Shown: positions 1 to 5,278 of the stretch, piece by piece
How positions within the stretch are numbered: the first letter of the stretch is position 1
Layout of the letters: every line of letters starts with the position of its first letter
Origin: Candidatus Zixiibacteriota bacterium
GTDB lineage: Bacteria; Zixibacteria; MSB-5A5; RBG-16-43-9
Assembly (NCBI GenBank): GCA_029858245.1
Contig: JAOUFL010000100.1
Location: forward strand, 1-8,220
Length of the DNA: 8,220 bases
Reading direction: 5' to 3'
Position numbers and translations under genes: made by a program
Notes under the pieces: model-generated
Database searches by the model: none
Told to the model about the DNA's origin: nothing
The model's input: the letters and a program-made list of their open reading frames with translations, nothing else

Positions 1-459
1 TTGTTGAATGATAACTGACTCTATAGCGGATTTATAAATCGTACTTTCAAGATCTTTGTAGGGTTGGTCTTCATAGAATTTATTTAAAATTTCACGACTG
101 TTACTGTACTGAGAATATCCTACAGTGGTTAAGAGTTTAAATTTATCGTAATCTAATTTTGATTTCTCTTTACTAGGATCAAGAAGAATCCATATTCGCT
201 TGTTTTTTGCAATAGCAAATCCCAATTCGAATAAAACATTATGGTTTAAGGTCGTCAGGTCACAAATAAAAACATCTTTTTCCTCAATAGCCTTGCATAT
301 TGCTGTTATTATGAATTTGCCTGAAACAGAGGTAGACTTCCAACCATCTATATTGACTTCTTGAGAGTTCTTTATTTGACTTATAGCTTCTTCAATGGTC
401 TCAGCTAATGCAGGAGGTCTTGAGGGATAAGCCACAAAACAACTTGGTTTGGTTGTCAT
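1..459 (-). CDS. TIR-like / nucleoside 2-deoxyribosyltransferase-like protein, N-terminal part (cut by window edge)
   Basis: The minus frame is open from an ATG at 459 to position 1 (153 codons, no stop), so the C-terminus lies outside the window. The start is supported by GGAG (467-470) seven bases upstream. The N-terminus has a short beta strand (CFVAYPS, residues 7-13) followed by a helix. Residues 62-80 carry a second strand ending in D67, then N72/N74 and the FELG motif (E78), followed by AIAKNKRIWILLD (82-94). This D-L-T-x-L-N-x-N-V-x-F-E-L-G pattern is characteristic of TIR-like proteins and of the nucleoside 2-deoxyribosyltransferase superfamily, where the Glu acts in N-glycosidic bond cleavage. 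By family, NAD or nucleotide hydrolysis or nucleotide sensing is plausible, and such domains are common in anti-phage loci. The substrate and any C-terminal domain are unknown. The region is visibly more AT-rich than the housekeeping genes to its right, which would fit acquisition by transfer. Confidence 0.75.
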   Translation of the reverse strand, partial: MTTKPSCFVAYPSRPPALAETIEEAISQIKNSQEVNIDGWKSTSVSGKFIITAICKAIEEKDVFICDLTTLNHNVLFELGFAIAKNKRIWILLDPSKEKSKLDYDKFKLLTTVGYSQYSNSREILNKFYEDQPYKDLESTIYKSAIESVIIQQ

Positions 460-475
460 TTATTTACTCCAGATT

Positions 476-504
476 TTGACAGCTAATAGTTGTATAGTTA
501 TAAT
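476..504 (+). promoter_or_regulatory. Perfect sigma70-type promoter facing right, inside the leader of the TIR-like gene
   Basis: On the plus strand TTGACA (476-481), a 17-base spacer and TATAAT (499-504) again match the consensus at every position. Initiation would fall near 511, about 12 bases from the predicted start of the opposing transcript, so the two promoters fire into each other. No protein gene lies immediately downstream on this strand. Confidence 0.6.
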
Positions 505-510
505 ACTATA
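493..510. promoter_or_regulatory. Inverted repeat centred on the plus-strand -10 box (possible operator)
   Basis: TATAGT (493-498) and ACTATA (505-510) are perfect inverted copies flanking TATAAT. A dimeric repressor bound here would cover the plus-strand -10 element and lie in the early transcribed region of the TIR-like gene. The sequence is AT-only apart from the two G/C positions, so chance is a real alternative. Confidence 0.3.
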
Positions 511-529
511 TGACATGTTAATTTGGTAC

Positions 530-558
530 ATTATATAAAATAATTATTTATTTGTCAA
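530..558 (-). promoter_or_regulatory. Perfect sigma70-type promoter for the TIR-like gene
   Basis: On the minus strand TTGACA (558-553) is followed by a 17-base spacer and TATAAT (535-530), a full match to the bacterial housekeeping consensus at optimal spacing. Transcription would start near 523 and give a leader of about 63 bases before the ATG at 459. That leader spans the whole opposing promoter at 476-504. Confidence 0.75.
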
Positions 559-626
559 GTCCTTGTTGAATTGAATTATGGATCATAATATGAAGGTTTA
601 AATCTTTTTTTGAATATAACAATGGA

Positions 627-666
627 ACAGACATTCTTATATTTTCTGCCAATCAGGAATGTTTGT
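627..666. repeat. Imperfect hairpin, 10-bp stem
   Basis: ACAGACATTC (627-636) pairs with GAATGTTTGT (657-666) through nine Watson-Crick pairs and one G-U, around a 20-base loop. It could be a domain of the candidate RNA or the first unit of the hairpin-repeat cluster that continues to 828. Confidence 0.5.
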
Positions 667-677
667 CATACTTCGTT

Positions 678-708
678 GGTGCGGGAATTGGATTTCCCGC
701 ACCTTTTT
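678..708 (+). terminator. Intrinsic terminator, rightward
   Basis: GGTGCGGGAA (678-687) and TTCCCGCACC (694-703) form a perfect 10-bp GC-rich stem with a six-base loop, followed directly by TTTTT (704-708). It would end transcription started from the 476-504 promoter. Confidence 0.7.
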
Positions 709-741
709 AAAAAAATCCCACCTTGTGGGCAAGGTGGGATT
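709..741 (-). terminator. Intrinsic terminator, leftward, back to back with the previous one
   Basis: AATCCCACCTTG (714-725) and CAAGGTGGGATT (730-741) form a perfect 12-bp stem with a four-base loop. On the minus strand it is followed by an uninterrupted T run (complement of the A run 709-715). It would stop transcripts coming from the rubrerythrin side before they reach the 511-708 region. Confidence 0.6.
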
Positions 742-750
742 ACCGATTTT

Positions 751-790
751 GTAGGGGCACGTTGTCCCGCCATCGGCAGGATGCCCCTAC
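751..790. repeat. Short palindromic repeat unit
   Basis: GTAGGGGCA (751-759) and TGCCCCTAC (782-790) are perfect 9-bp inverted copies. Within the loop GCC (769-771) and GGC (775-777) can extend the fold. There is no T tract on either side, so this is better read as a dispersed-repeat unit than as a terminator. Confidence 0.5.
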
Positions 791-796
791 TTTCTG

Positions 797-828
797 CTAA
801 AATAGGACAGAACGGTGTTCTGTCCCTA
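797..828 (-). terminator. Hairpin downstream of rubrerythrin, probable terminator and repeat unit
   Basis: On the minus strand GGACAGAAC (825-817), a three-base loop and GTTCTGTCC (813-805) form a 9-bp stem followed by TATTTT. It lies 14 bases beyond the rubrerythrin stop codon. The outer TA/TA pairs suggest a longer ancestral palindrome that has lost one G. It belongs to the same hairpin cluster as the units at 627-790. Confidence 0.5.
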
Positions 829-838
829 CATAAAAGCT

Positions 839-1423
839 TTAATATTTCTCACATTTTATCTGATAATAACTTCTCTCGTGGTCGCAAGAAGGACATTTTA
901 GAGGTGGTTCTGTGCCATAAAAGATAAAACCGCACTCACGGCATTCCCAGTATACTTTTTTCTTCTTTTTGAAAACAGTACCTGCCTCTACCTCCTTCAA
1001 AAGCTTTTTGTATCTCTCTTCATGATGCTCTTCTGCTTTACCGATTGACCAAAGTTTCCTGGCGACTTCAGACAACCCTTCTTTTTCTGCTGTCCTGGAG
1101 AACTCCGGATACATTATTGAAGTCTCGTAATGCTCGCCCTCAATGGCTGATTTTAGATTCTCCCCGGTACTGCCCAGAATAGTAGGGGCATCAGCTTCTA
1201 CTTTTATCTCTTTTAAGTTCTCCCTGCTTTTTCTTTTAAGCACCTGCAGCATCTTGAAAAGCTGGCTGGCGTGTTCTCTTTCATTCTCCGCGGTAGCCAG
1301 GAATATCTCAGCTATCTGCTCGTATCCTTCCTTTTTGGCAATCTTGGAATAGAAAGAATACCTGTTCCTTGCCTGGCTCTCTCCTATAAAGGCTTTGACC
1401 AGATTCTGGACGGTTTGTTTCAT
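839..1423 (-). CDS. rbr: Rubrerythrin
   Basis: This non-haem diiron peroxidase, 194 residues and full length for the family, reduces hydrogen peroxide in the cytoplasm of anaerobes using electrons passed from its own rubredoxin-like centre. The N-terminal ferritin-like four-helix bundle (about 1-140) shows the expected diiron ligand set: E15, E48 with H51, E97 with E100, and E131 with H134. A lysine-rich linker (about 152-156) leads to a C-terminal rubredoxin domain with two CxxC knuckles, C161/C164 and C177/C180, which bind one iron. GGAGG lies nine bases before the ATG and supports the start. It is the last gene of the leftward group after the QueG-like and YbjQ-like genes, separated from the latter by about 100 bases that could hold its own promoter, although I see no convincing -35/-10 pair there. 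A terminator hairpin follows it. Confidence 0.95.
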   Translation of the reverse strand: MKQTVQNLVKAFIGESQARNRYSFYSKIAKKEGYEQIAEIFLATAENEREHASQLFKMLQVLKRKSRENLKEIKVEADAPTILGSTGENLKSAIEGEHYETSIMYPEFSRTAEKEGLSEVARKLWSIGKAEEHHEERYKKLLKEVEAGTVFKKKKKVYWECRECGFIFYGTEPPLKCPSCDHERSYYQIKCEKY

Positions 1424-1526
1424 AAGGTTTTGCCTCCGATTAAAGGGTTACACTACCAAGTATTATTTTTCTACGAGGCGGTGTGGGAAATATTTGAGAA
1501 CGATTACTAATACGAAAATAAGGTCA

Positions 1527-1852
1527 TCAATCCTCATACAGCACCGCTGTGCCGCTGGCGCTTACCATAAGCATATTTCCGCGGGGACCCACACCAATAG
1601 TCTCGTAATCCAGATCGACTCCTACCACTGCATTGGCCCCAAGGGATTTTCCTCCTCCATCTCACTTACGGCGATCTCTTTAGCGCTGCGCAATTCCTTT
1701 TCGTATGCGGCAGACCTTCCCCCGACGATGTCCCTTATGCCGGCGAAAATATCCTTGAAGATATTGGCTCCCAAAATAGCCTCACTGCTTACCAGGCCCA
1801 GATACTTTTTTATTCTTTTACCTTCGATATTGGGTGTGGTGGAAATTAACAT
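1527..1852 (-). pseudogene. YbjQ / DUF74 family protein, frameshifted
   Basis: YbjQ-family proteins are about 107-residue oligomeric beta proteins of uncertain function, sometimes described as heavy-metal-binding. The first part matches well: [26 protein letters not shown], and then the GRSAAYE and [11 protein letters not shown] helices. The frame then ends prematurely at 1622. The remainder of the family pattern ([17 protein letters not shown], then [15 protein letters not shown] and a TGA at 1527-1529) continues in the neighbouring frame. One extra base near the T run at 1647-1650 would restore a 108-residue protein. Start choice: AAGGAG lies five bases before the ATG at 1852, whereas an upstream GTG (1858) and ATG (1855) are too close to it. 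The gene follows the QueG-like gene by only 13 bases and is probably cotranscribed. This could be a real mutation or a sequencing error; recoding looks unlikely. Confidence 0.8.
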
Positions 1853-1865
1853 CATCACTCCTTTT

Positions 1866-2795
1866 TTAATTGGTTTTCTTCTTTAAGATTGCACTTAGAT
1901 TTCTTGAGATGATTTTGAGATATTCGATCAGGTCCAGCTCCTCTAACTTTCTGACCGTTTCAGCGGGAAGCTTGTCCTGCTGAATGCCTTTAAGAAGTAA
2001 AGATGTTTCCTCTTCGGAGAATTCACCTTTTGTCTCGATCCAGCTCAAGAGCTCGCTGTTCTGGGGGCATACCTCCTGACAACGAAGACATCCAACCAGA
2101 CTGTGATGCCAGGCAGGGTTGAGCCAGTCAGGGAAATCCTTTTCTCTCTCGTTATGAAAGGTGAGGCACAATTCTGCATGCAGAAGGAACCTTTCGGTCC
2201 TCAAGGCACGAGTGGGGCAGTTATCCAGACAGCTCTGACAATCCTCGCACACCTCGTTCATCTTAGGCTCCTGCCAGGTGTCCTCTGAGCAGGGGAAGTC
2301 GGAGTAAAAAGCCATAAGCCTGTGGAAGCTGCCCATTCCCGGGACATAACATATATTGTTCCTCCCGTAAAATCCCAGCCCGCTTCTCACCGCCAGAAGT
2401 TTCAGGGGAAGTTTTGCCTTGGCGGTTTTATATCCTGCAGTGCTTAGAACCCTGTTCAGAAGGACTCTGACCTTCTCATCTACCTGACCAATATAGGTAG
2501 GAGGCATGATAAGGGAGTGCGATTCTCCTTCCCAGTTGAAGATAACTTCTATCTGGGGCTGAGGAGCGGCCACTACTATTATAGACTTAGCCTGGCTCAA
2601 TTCCTGCGGGGGACTGAAGTCTAAATAACAGTTGAGATATTCCTCGTAGAATTCCTCGTCAAAAAGACCCAGGCTATGATGTTTTTCTATTTCCGCTTTT
2701 AAATCAGGGATGTGCCGGGCTGATACTATCCGGCCCTCATATCCGTGCTCTTTCAGCCTGGTCAAAAGCTCCTGGCTAATTTTCTTCATGACCAT
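1866..2795 (-). CDS. QueG-like (epoxyqueuosine reductase family) 2[4Fe-4S] protein
   Basis: This 309-residue cytoplasmic protein resembles epoxyqueuosine reductase, the cobalamin- and Fe-S-dependent enzyme that finishes queuosine synthesis on tRNA. The central region (about 128-168) holds the family's [11 protein letters not shown] and PGMGSF segments. A ferredoxin-like double-cluster domain follows, with C183, C186, C189 and C193-Pro for one set and C210, C236, C239 and C243-Pro for the other, giving all eight cysteines for two [4Fe-4S] clusters. The segment where classical QueG carries an R-D-Y-H-type motif reads [13 protein letters not shown] (98-110), and the usual ARAGLGWIGK text is altered. 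It may therefore be a paralogue with a different substrate, so I withhold the symbol queG. The ATG at 2795 has a distant GAGGA (13 bases); an ATG two codons later is also possible. It heads the leftward group. Confidence 0.8.
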   Translation of the reverse strand: MVMKKISQELLTRLKEHGYEGRIVSARHIPDLKAEIEKHHSLGLFDEEFYEEYLNCYLDFSPPQELSQAKSIIVVAAPQPQIEVIFNWEGESHSLIMPPTYIGQVDEKVRVLLNRVLSTAGYKTAKAKLPLKLLAVRSGLGFYGRNNICYVPGMGSFHRLMAFYSDFPCSEDTWQEPKMNEVCEDCQSCLDNCPTRALRTERFLLHAELCLTFHNEREKDFPDWLNPAWHHSLVGCLRCQEVCPQNSELLSWIETKGEFSEEETSLLLKGIQQDKLPAETVRKLEELDLIEYLKIISRNLSAILKKKTN

Positions 2796-2834
2796 ATTAT
2801 TTACGGTTTCCTCTGATATATGTTTTTTTAGCCA

Positions 2835-2879
2835 GGGATGAAGGAATAGCTCCTTCTCCCTCGGAGGAATAAATTCCTT
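2835..2879. other. Potential secondary structure in the divergent intergenic region
   Basis: GGGA-T-GAAGGA (2835-2845) can pair with TCCTTCTCCC (2851-2860), leaving one bulged T. AAGGAAT (2841-2847) can alternatively pair with ATTCCTT (2873-2879), so two mutually exclusive folds exist. No T tract follows on either strand. If the QueG-like gene is transcribed from the AT-rich stretch at 2880-2910, this would lie in its leader. Function is unknown. Confidence 0.25.
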
Positions 2880-2906
2880 GATTTAAAAATATAATAAATA
2901 TATATT
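2878..2906 (+). promoter_or_regulatory. Probable promoter of dxr-rseP
   Basis: TTGATT (2878-2883), a 17-base spacer and TATATT (2901-2906) match the sigma70 consensus at 4/6 and 5/6 positions. A start near 2913 would leave a leader of about 24 bases. No clear Shine-Dalgarno sequence precedes the dxr ATG, which sits in an A-rich context. Confidence 0.45.
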
Positions 2907-2936
2907 CAAATTCAAAATAAGTTGTAGAAAATTAAT

Positions 2937-4115
2937 ATGAAAAAAAGCAAAGAAAAGAAAAGAGTAGTAATCCTGGGCTCCACCGGCTCGATCGGGAGAA
3001 GTGCCCTGCAGGTGCTTAACAATTTCAAAGACAGGTTTACGGTTTTTGGATTATCAGCTCATAAGAATTATGATTTGATGAAATATCAGATCAGGGAATT
3101 TAAACCTGAGTTCGTGGTGCTGACCCGTGAGGAAACCTATAAAGAGTTAAAAAAAGAATTTTCCACTAAAAGAGTTAAAATAGAATTCGGTATCGAGAAT
3201 ATCAAACACATGGTCTCCCTGCCGGAGGTGGATATCGTTATAAATGCCATAGTGGGCTCTGCCGGACTTCTTCCAAGTTTTGCAACCTTGAATGCAGGAA
3301 AGACCTTGGCACTGGCTAATAAGGAATCCTTAGTTATGGCTGGCGAGCTTTTAAGTAATCTGGCAAAGAAAAAAAACAGGGAGATTTTACCGGTTGACAG
3401 CGAGCATTCCGCAATCAAGCAGTGTCTTTTAGCAGGGAAGAAGAAGGAGGTCAACAAGCTGATTCTAACAGCTTCAGGTGGACCATTTTATCTGGACAAA
3501 AAAATAGATTTTTCAAGGATTACGGTTAGCCAGGCACTTCGTCACCCAACCTGGGGTATGGGCAGGAAAATCACTGTGGATTCCGCTACCCTGATAAACA
3601 AGGGATTGGAATTGATCGAGGCTCACTGGCTGTTCGAGATACCATCTGCGAAGATCAAGATAATGATTCACCCGCAATCGGTAGTGCATTCGATGGTGGA
3701 ATATATGGATGGAAGCATAATTGCACAGATGAGCAAACCGGACATGAAATTACCTTTGCAATATGCTTTGCTGTATCCCGAAAGAGTCGGGACAGATAAC
3801 TGCTTTTTGGATTTAAGCAAGGTGAAAGCGCTTACTTTTTTGAAACCGGATTTTAGAAAGTTTCCGGGATTGAAGTTGTGCTATTTCGCTCTGGAACTGG
3901 GAGGGACTGCTCCCTGTGTGCTTAATGCCGCAAACGAAGTAGCGGTTGAATCCTTCTTAAATAAAAAGCTTTCATTTGACAAAATTCCTTTACTGGTCAG
4001 GAAGATTTTGTCCTCGCACAAGGTTAAACAAAATCCGGACTTGAACGATATTATAAGTGTTGACAGATGGGCAAAAGATGAAAGTATCAATCTTATCCGG
4101 AGAATAGGCAGATGA
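2937..4115 (+). CDS. dxr: 1-deoxy-D-xylulose 5-phosphate reductoisomerase
   Basis: Dxr converts DXP to 2-C-methyl-D-erythritol 4-phosphate with NADPH, the first committed step of the MEP isoprenoid pathway, in the cytoplasm. All family signatures are visible over the normal length (392 residues). They are the NADPH loop GSTGSIG (14-20), NAIVGSAG (103-110), ANKESLV (127-133), the metal-binding DSEHSAI (D154, E156), ASGGPF (179-184), HPTWGMG (203-209), SATLINKGLE (N221, K222 and E225, the third metal ligand), HPQSVVHS (245-252) and NAANEVAV (330-337). The N-terminus carries a lysine-rich extension of a few residues before the first strand; the ATG at 2937 is the natural start although no strong ribosome binding site precedes it. 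Its stop overlaps the next start as ATGA, so dxr and rseP are translationally coupled. The uppS and cdsA genes that often precede dxr are absent here. Confidence 0.97.
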   Translation: MKKSKEKKRVVILGSTGSIGRSALQVLNNFKDRFTVFGLSAHKNYDLMKYQIREFKPEFVVLTREETYKELKKEFSTKRVKIEFGIENIKHMVSLPEVDIVINAIVGSAGLLPSFATLNAGKTLALANKESLVMAGELLSNLAKKKNREILPVDSEHSAIKQCLLAGKKKEVNKLILTASGGPFYLDKKIDFSRITVSQALRHPTWGMGRKITVDSATLINKGLELIEAHWLFEIPSAKIKIMIHPQSVVHSMVEYMDGSIIAQMSKPDMKLPLQYALLYPERVGTDNCFLDLSKVKALTFLKPDFRKFPGLKLCYFALELGGTAPCVLNAANEVAVESFLNKKLSFDKIPLLVRKILSSHKVKQNPDLNDIISVDRWAKDESINLIRRIGR

Positions 4116-5167
4116 TTGATGTCATTTCCTACATAGTTGTTATTGGAATCCTGGTTTTCGCACATGAGCTGGGTCATTTCCTGATGGCAAAAAAAACAGG
4201 AGTGAGAGTGGAAAGGTTTTCCCTGGGCTTTCCTCCCAAAATGATTGGCAAAAAAATAGGCGATACAGAATACTGTCTATCCTGGCTGCCATTGGGCGGT
4301 TATGTAAAGATGGCTGGTGATAATCCTGAAGAGAAAAAAGATAAATGGGAAACCTGGGAATTTCTGGGGAAACCTATCTGGAAAAGAAGTCTTATAGTTT
4401 CCGCAGGATCCGTGATGAATTTTCTTCTGGCAATTTTGATGTTCTGGGGTGTGACCTTCTTCAGCGGGAAGGAAATAGTGCATTATGATAGAGCCACTAT
4501 CGGAGAGATAGGCAAAGATACCCCGGCAGAGAAAGCTGGCTTAAAAAAAGGTGATAAGATCATCTCGATTAACGGGATTGAAGTAAAAAATTTTCTGGAC
4601 ATGGCTGAGTTAATATATAAACAGGTAGAGCAGCCTGTGACTTTAAAATGGCAGAGGGGTGAGGAGATTCTCCAGGCTGAGGTGGTAACTTATAAGGAGC
4701 AGGTAACAGATGCTAAGGGAAAAACCAGAGATGTGGGAAAAATCGGAGTAGATCCGGAGTATTCCGTTATCCGATTGAATATTTTTCAATCGTTTATCGA
4801 GGGGGTTGGCCTGACAGTTTATATAGCAGTCGAATCGGTAAAATTCCTGATCGGACTTTTTACCGGTGCAGCCTCTTTGAAAGATATGGGTGGTCCGGTT
4901 TTCGTAGCCCGTACTGCCGGTGAAACAGCCAAGTTAGGATTGGCAACCTTTTTCTCCTTTATAGGTCTTTTATCGGTCAGCCTGTCTATCATAAATATTC
5001 TTCCCATACCAATTTTAGACGGCGGGCATCTTATTTTCCTGGGTCTGGAAAAGCTAAGAGGAAAACCTCTTTCTCTAAAAAGCAGAGCAATTATCCAGCA
5101 AATCGGGCTTGTTTTTCTTCTGGCTCTGATAATCTATGTGAGTTATAACGATGTTTTGAGGAAATGA
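4112..5167 (+). CDS. rseP: RseP-type site-2 zinc metalloprotease
   Basis: This inner-membrane intramembrane protease (351 residues) cleaves transmembrane segments of anti-sigma factors or remnant signal peptides. The zinc-binding HELGH motif (H18, E19, H22) lies in the first transmembrane helix. WLPLGGYVKM (58-67) is the conserved membrane-reentrant loop. A second membrane segment lies at about 94-116. One PDZ domain occupies about 125-205, with GLKKGDKIISING as its core. GGPVFVA (260-266) and the NILPIPILDGGH region (295-306, with D303 as the third zinc ligand) complete the active site, and a last helix ends near 345. There is one PDZ domain rather than the two of E. coli RseP, as in many other phyla. 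GGAG sits nine bases before the ATG. The anti-sigma substrate is not encoded in this window. Confidence 0.95.
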   Translation: MIDVISYIVVIGILVFAHELGHFLMAKKTGVRVERFSLGFPPKMIGKKIGDTEYCLSWLPLGGYVKMAGDNPEEKKDKWETWEFLGKPIWKRSLIVSAGSVMNFLLAILMFWGVTFFSGKEIVHYDRATIGEIGKDTPAEKAGLKKGDKIISINGIEVKNFLDMAELIYKQVEQPVTLKWQRGEEILQAEVVTYKEQVTDAKGKTRDVGKIGVDPEYSVIRLNIFQSFIEGVGLTVYIAVESVKFLIGLFTGAASLKDMGGPVFVARTAGETAKLGLATFFSFIGLLSVSLSIINILPIPILDGGHLIFLGLEKLRGKPLSLKSRAIIQQIGLVFLLALIIYVSYNDVLRK

Positions 5168-5181
5168 TTACCCAAAAATTC

Positions 5182-5210
5182 TTGACAATAAATTTACAAT
5201 TCCATATCTT
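5182..5210 (+). promoter_or_regulatory. Promoter of the multihaem cytochrome gene
   Basis: TTGACA (5182-5187), a 17-base spacer and TATCTT (5205-5210) form a good sigma70-type promoter 15 bases after the rseP stop. A start near 5217 gives a leader of about 59 bases. The cytochrome gene can therefore be expressed apart from dxr-rseP. Confidence 0.55.
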
Positions 5211-5223
5211 GGGAACTTAAAAA

Positions 5224-5237
5224 GTGAAATTATTCAC
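5224..5237. promoter_or_regulatory. Palindrome GTGAA-N4-TTCAC, possible operator
   Basis: Perfect 5-base inverted arms separated by four bases lie just downstream of the predicted transcription start of the cytochrome gene. The geometry resembles binding sites of the CRP/FNR superfamily (five-base arms, four-base gap), but the arms are not the FNR consensus TTGAT/ATCAA. Binding here would be expected to repress. The regulator is unknown. Confidence 0.35.
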
Positions 5238-5264
5238 ATGGTTAAACAGAGGTAAAGATGTAAA

Positions 5265-5278
5265 AGGAGAGGAAATTG
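5265..5278 (+). promoter_or_regulatory. Ribosome binding site that fixes a TTG start
   Basis: AGGAG (5265-5269) lies six bases before TTG (5276-5278). An in-frame TAA at 5261-5263 blocks any earlier start, and the first ATG downstream in frame (codon 22) falls after the signal peptide. TTG is therefore the only sensible start. Confidence 0.8.

Larger units (their letters stand above)
511..708 (+). ncRNA. Candidate structured non-coding RNA (~198 nt)
   Basis: A plus-strand transcript would begin near 511 at the consensus promoter and end at the intrinsic terminator at 678-708. Between these lie a small hairpin (ATTATG 575-580 / CATAAT 584-589) and a longer one at 627-666. No convincing coding sequence is present: the longest reading frame begins at a TTG at 610 without a ribosome binding site and runs through the terminator and the repeats. 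The RNA would overlap the first ~12 bases of the TIR-like gene's transcript in antisense. Alternatively this is only spurious transcription into a repeat cluster. The RNA is inferred from signals alone. Confidence 0.33.

Noticed and set aside
511..708. Retron msr-msd RNA
   Set aside because: No reverse transcriptase is in the window, the unit is on the opposite strand from the TIR-like gene, and I could not find flanking a1/a2 complementary arms. I keep only the general ncRNA call.
627..828. CRISPR array
   Set aside because: The palindromes differ from one another and there is no repeated unit with regular spacers.
610..927. Plus-strand open frame of 105 codons
   Set aside because: It starts at a TTG without a ribosome binding site, runs through four palindromic repeats and two terminators, and overlaps the 3' end of rubrerythrin. 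Its translation shows no family features.
1424..1526. Separate promoter for rubrerythrin
   Set aside because: Only a loose TAATAC-like -10 with a poor -35 (TTCCCA) could be found; not good enough to list.
1640..1660. Programmed ribosomal frameshift in the YbjQ-like gene
   Set aside because: Despite the purine-rich SD-like sequence nearby, the codons GAA AAT do not form a slippery heptamer and re-pairing after a -1 slip would be poor. Deletion or sequencing error is simpler.
1395..1886. Plus-strand open frame of 163 codons opposite rubrerythrin and the YbjQ-like gene
   Set aside because: It is antisense to recognisable family sequence on the minus strand and has no domain signal or ribosome binding site, so it is a shadow frame.
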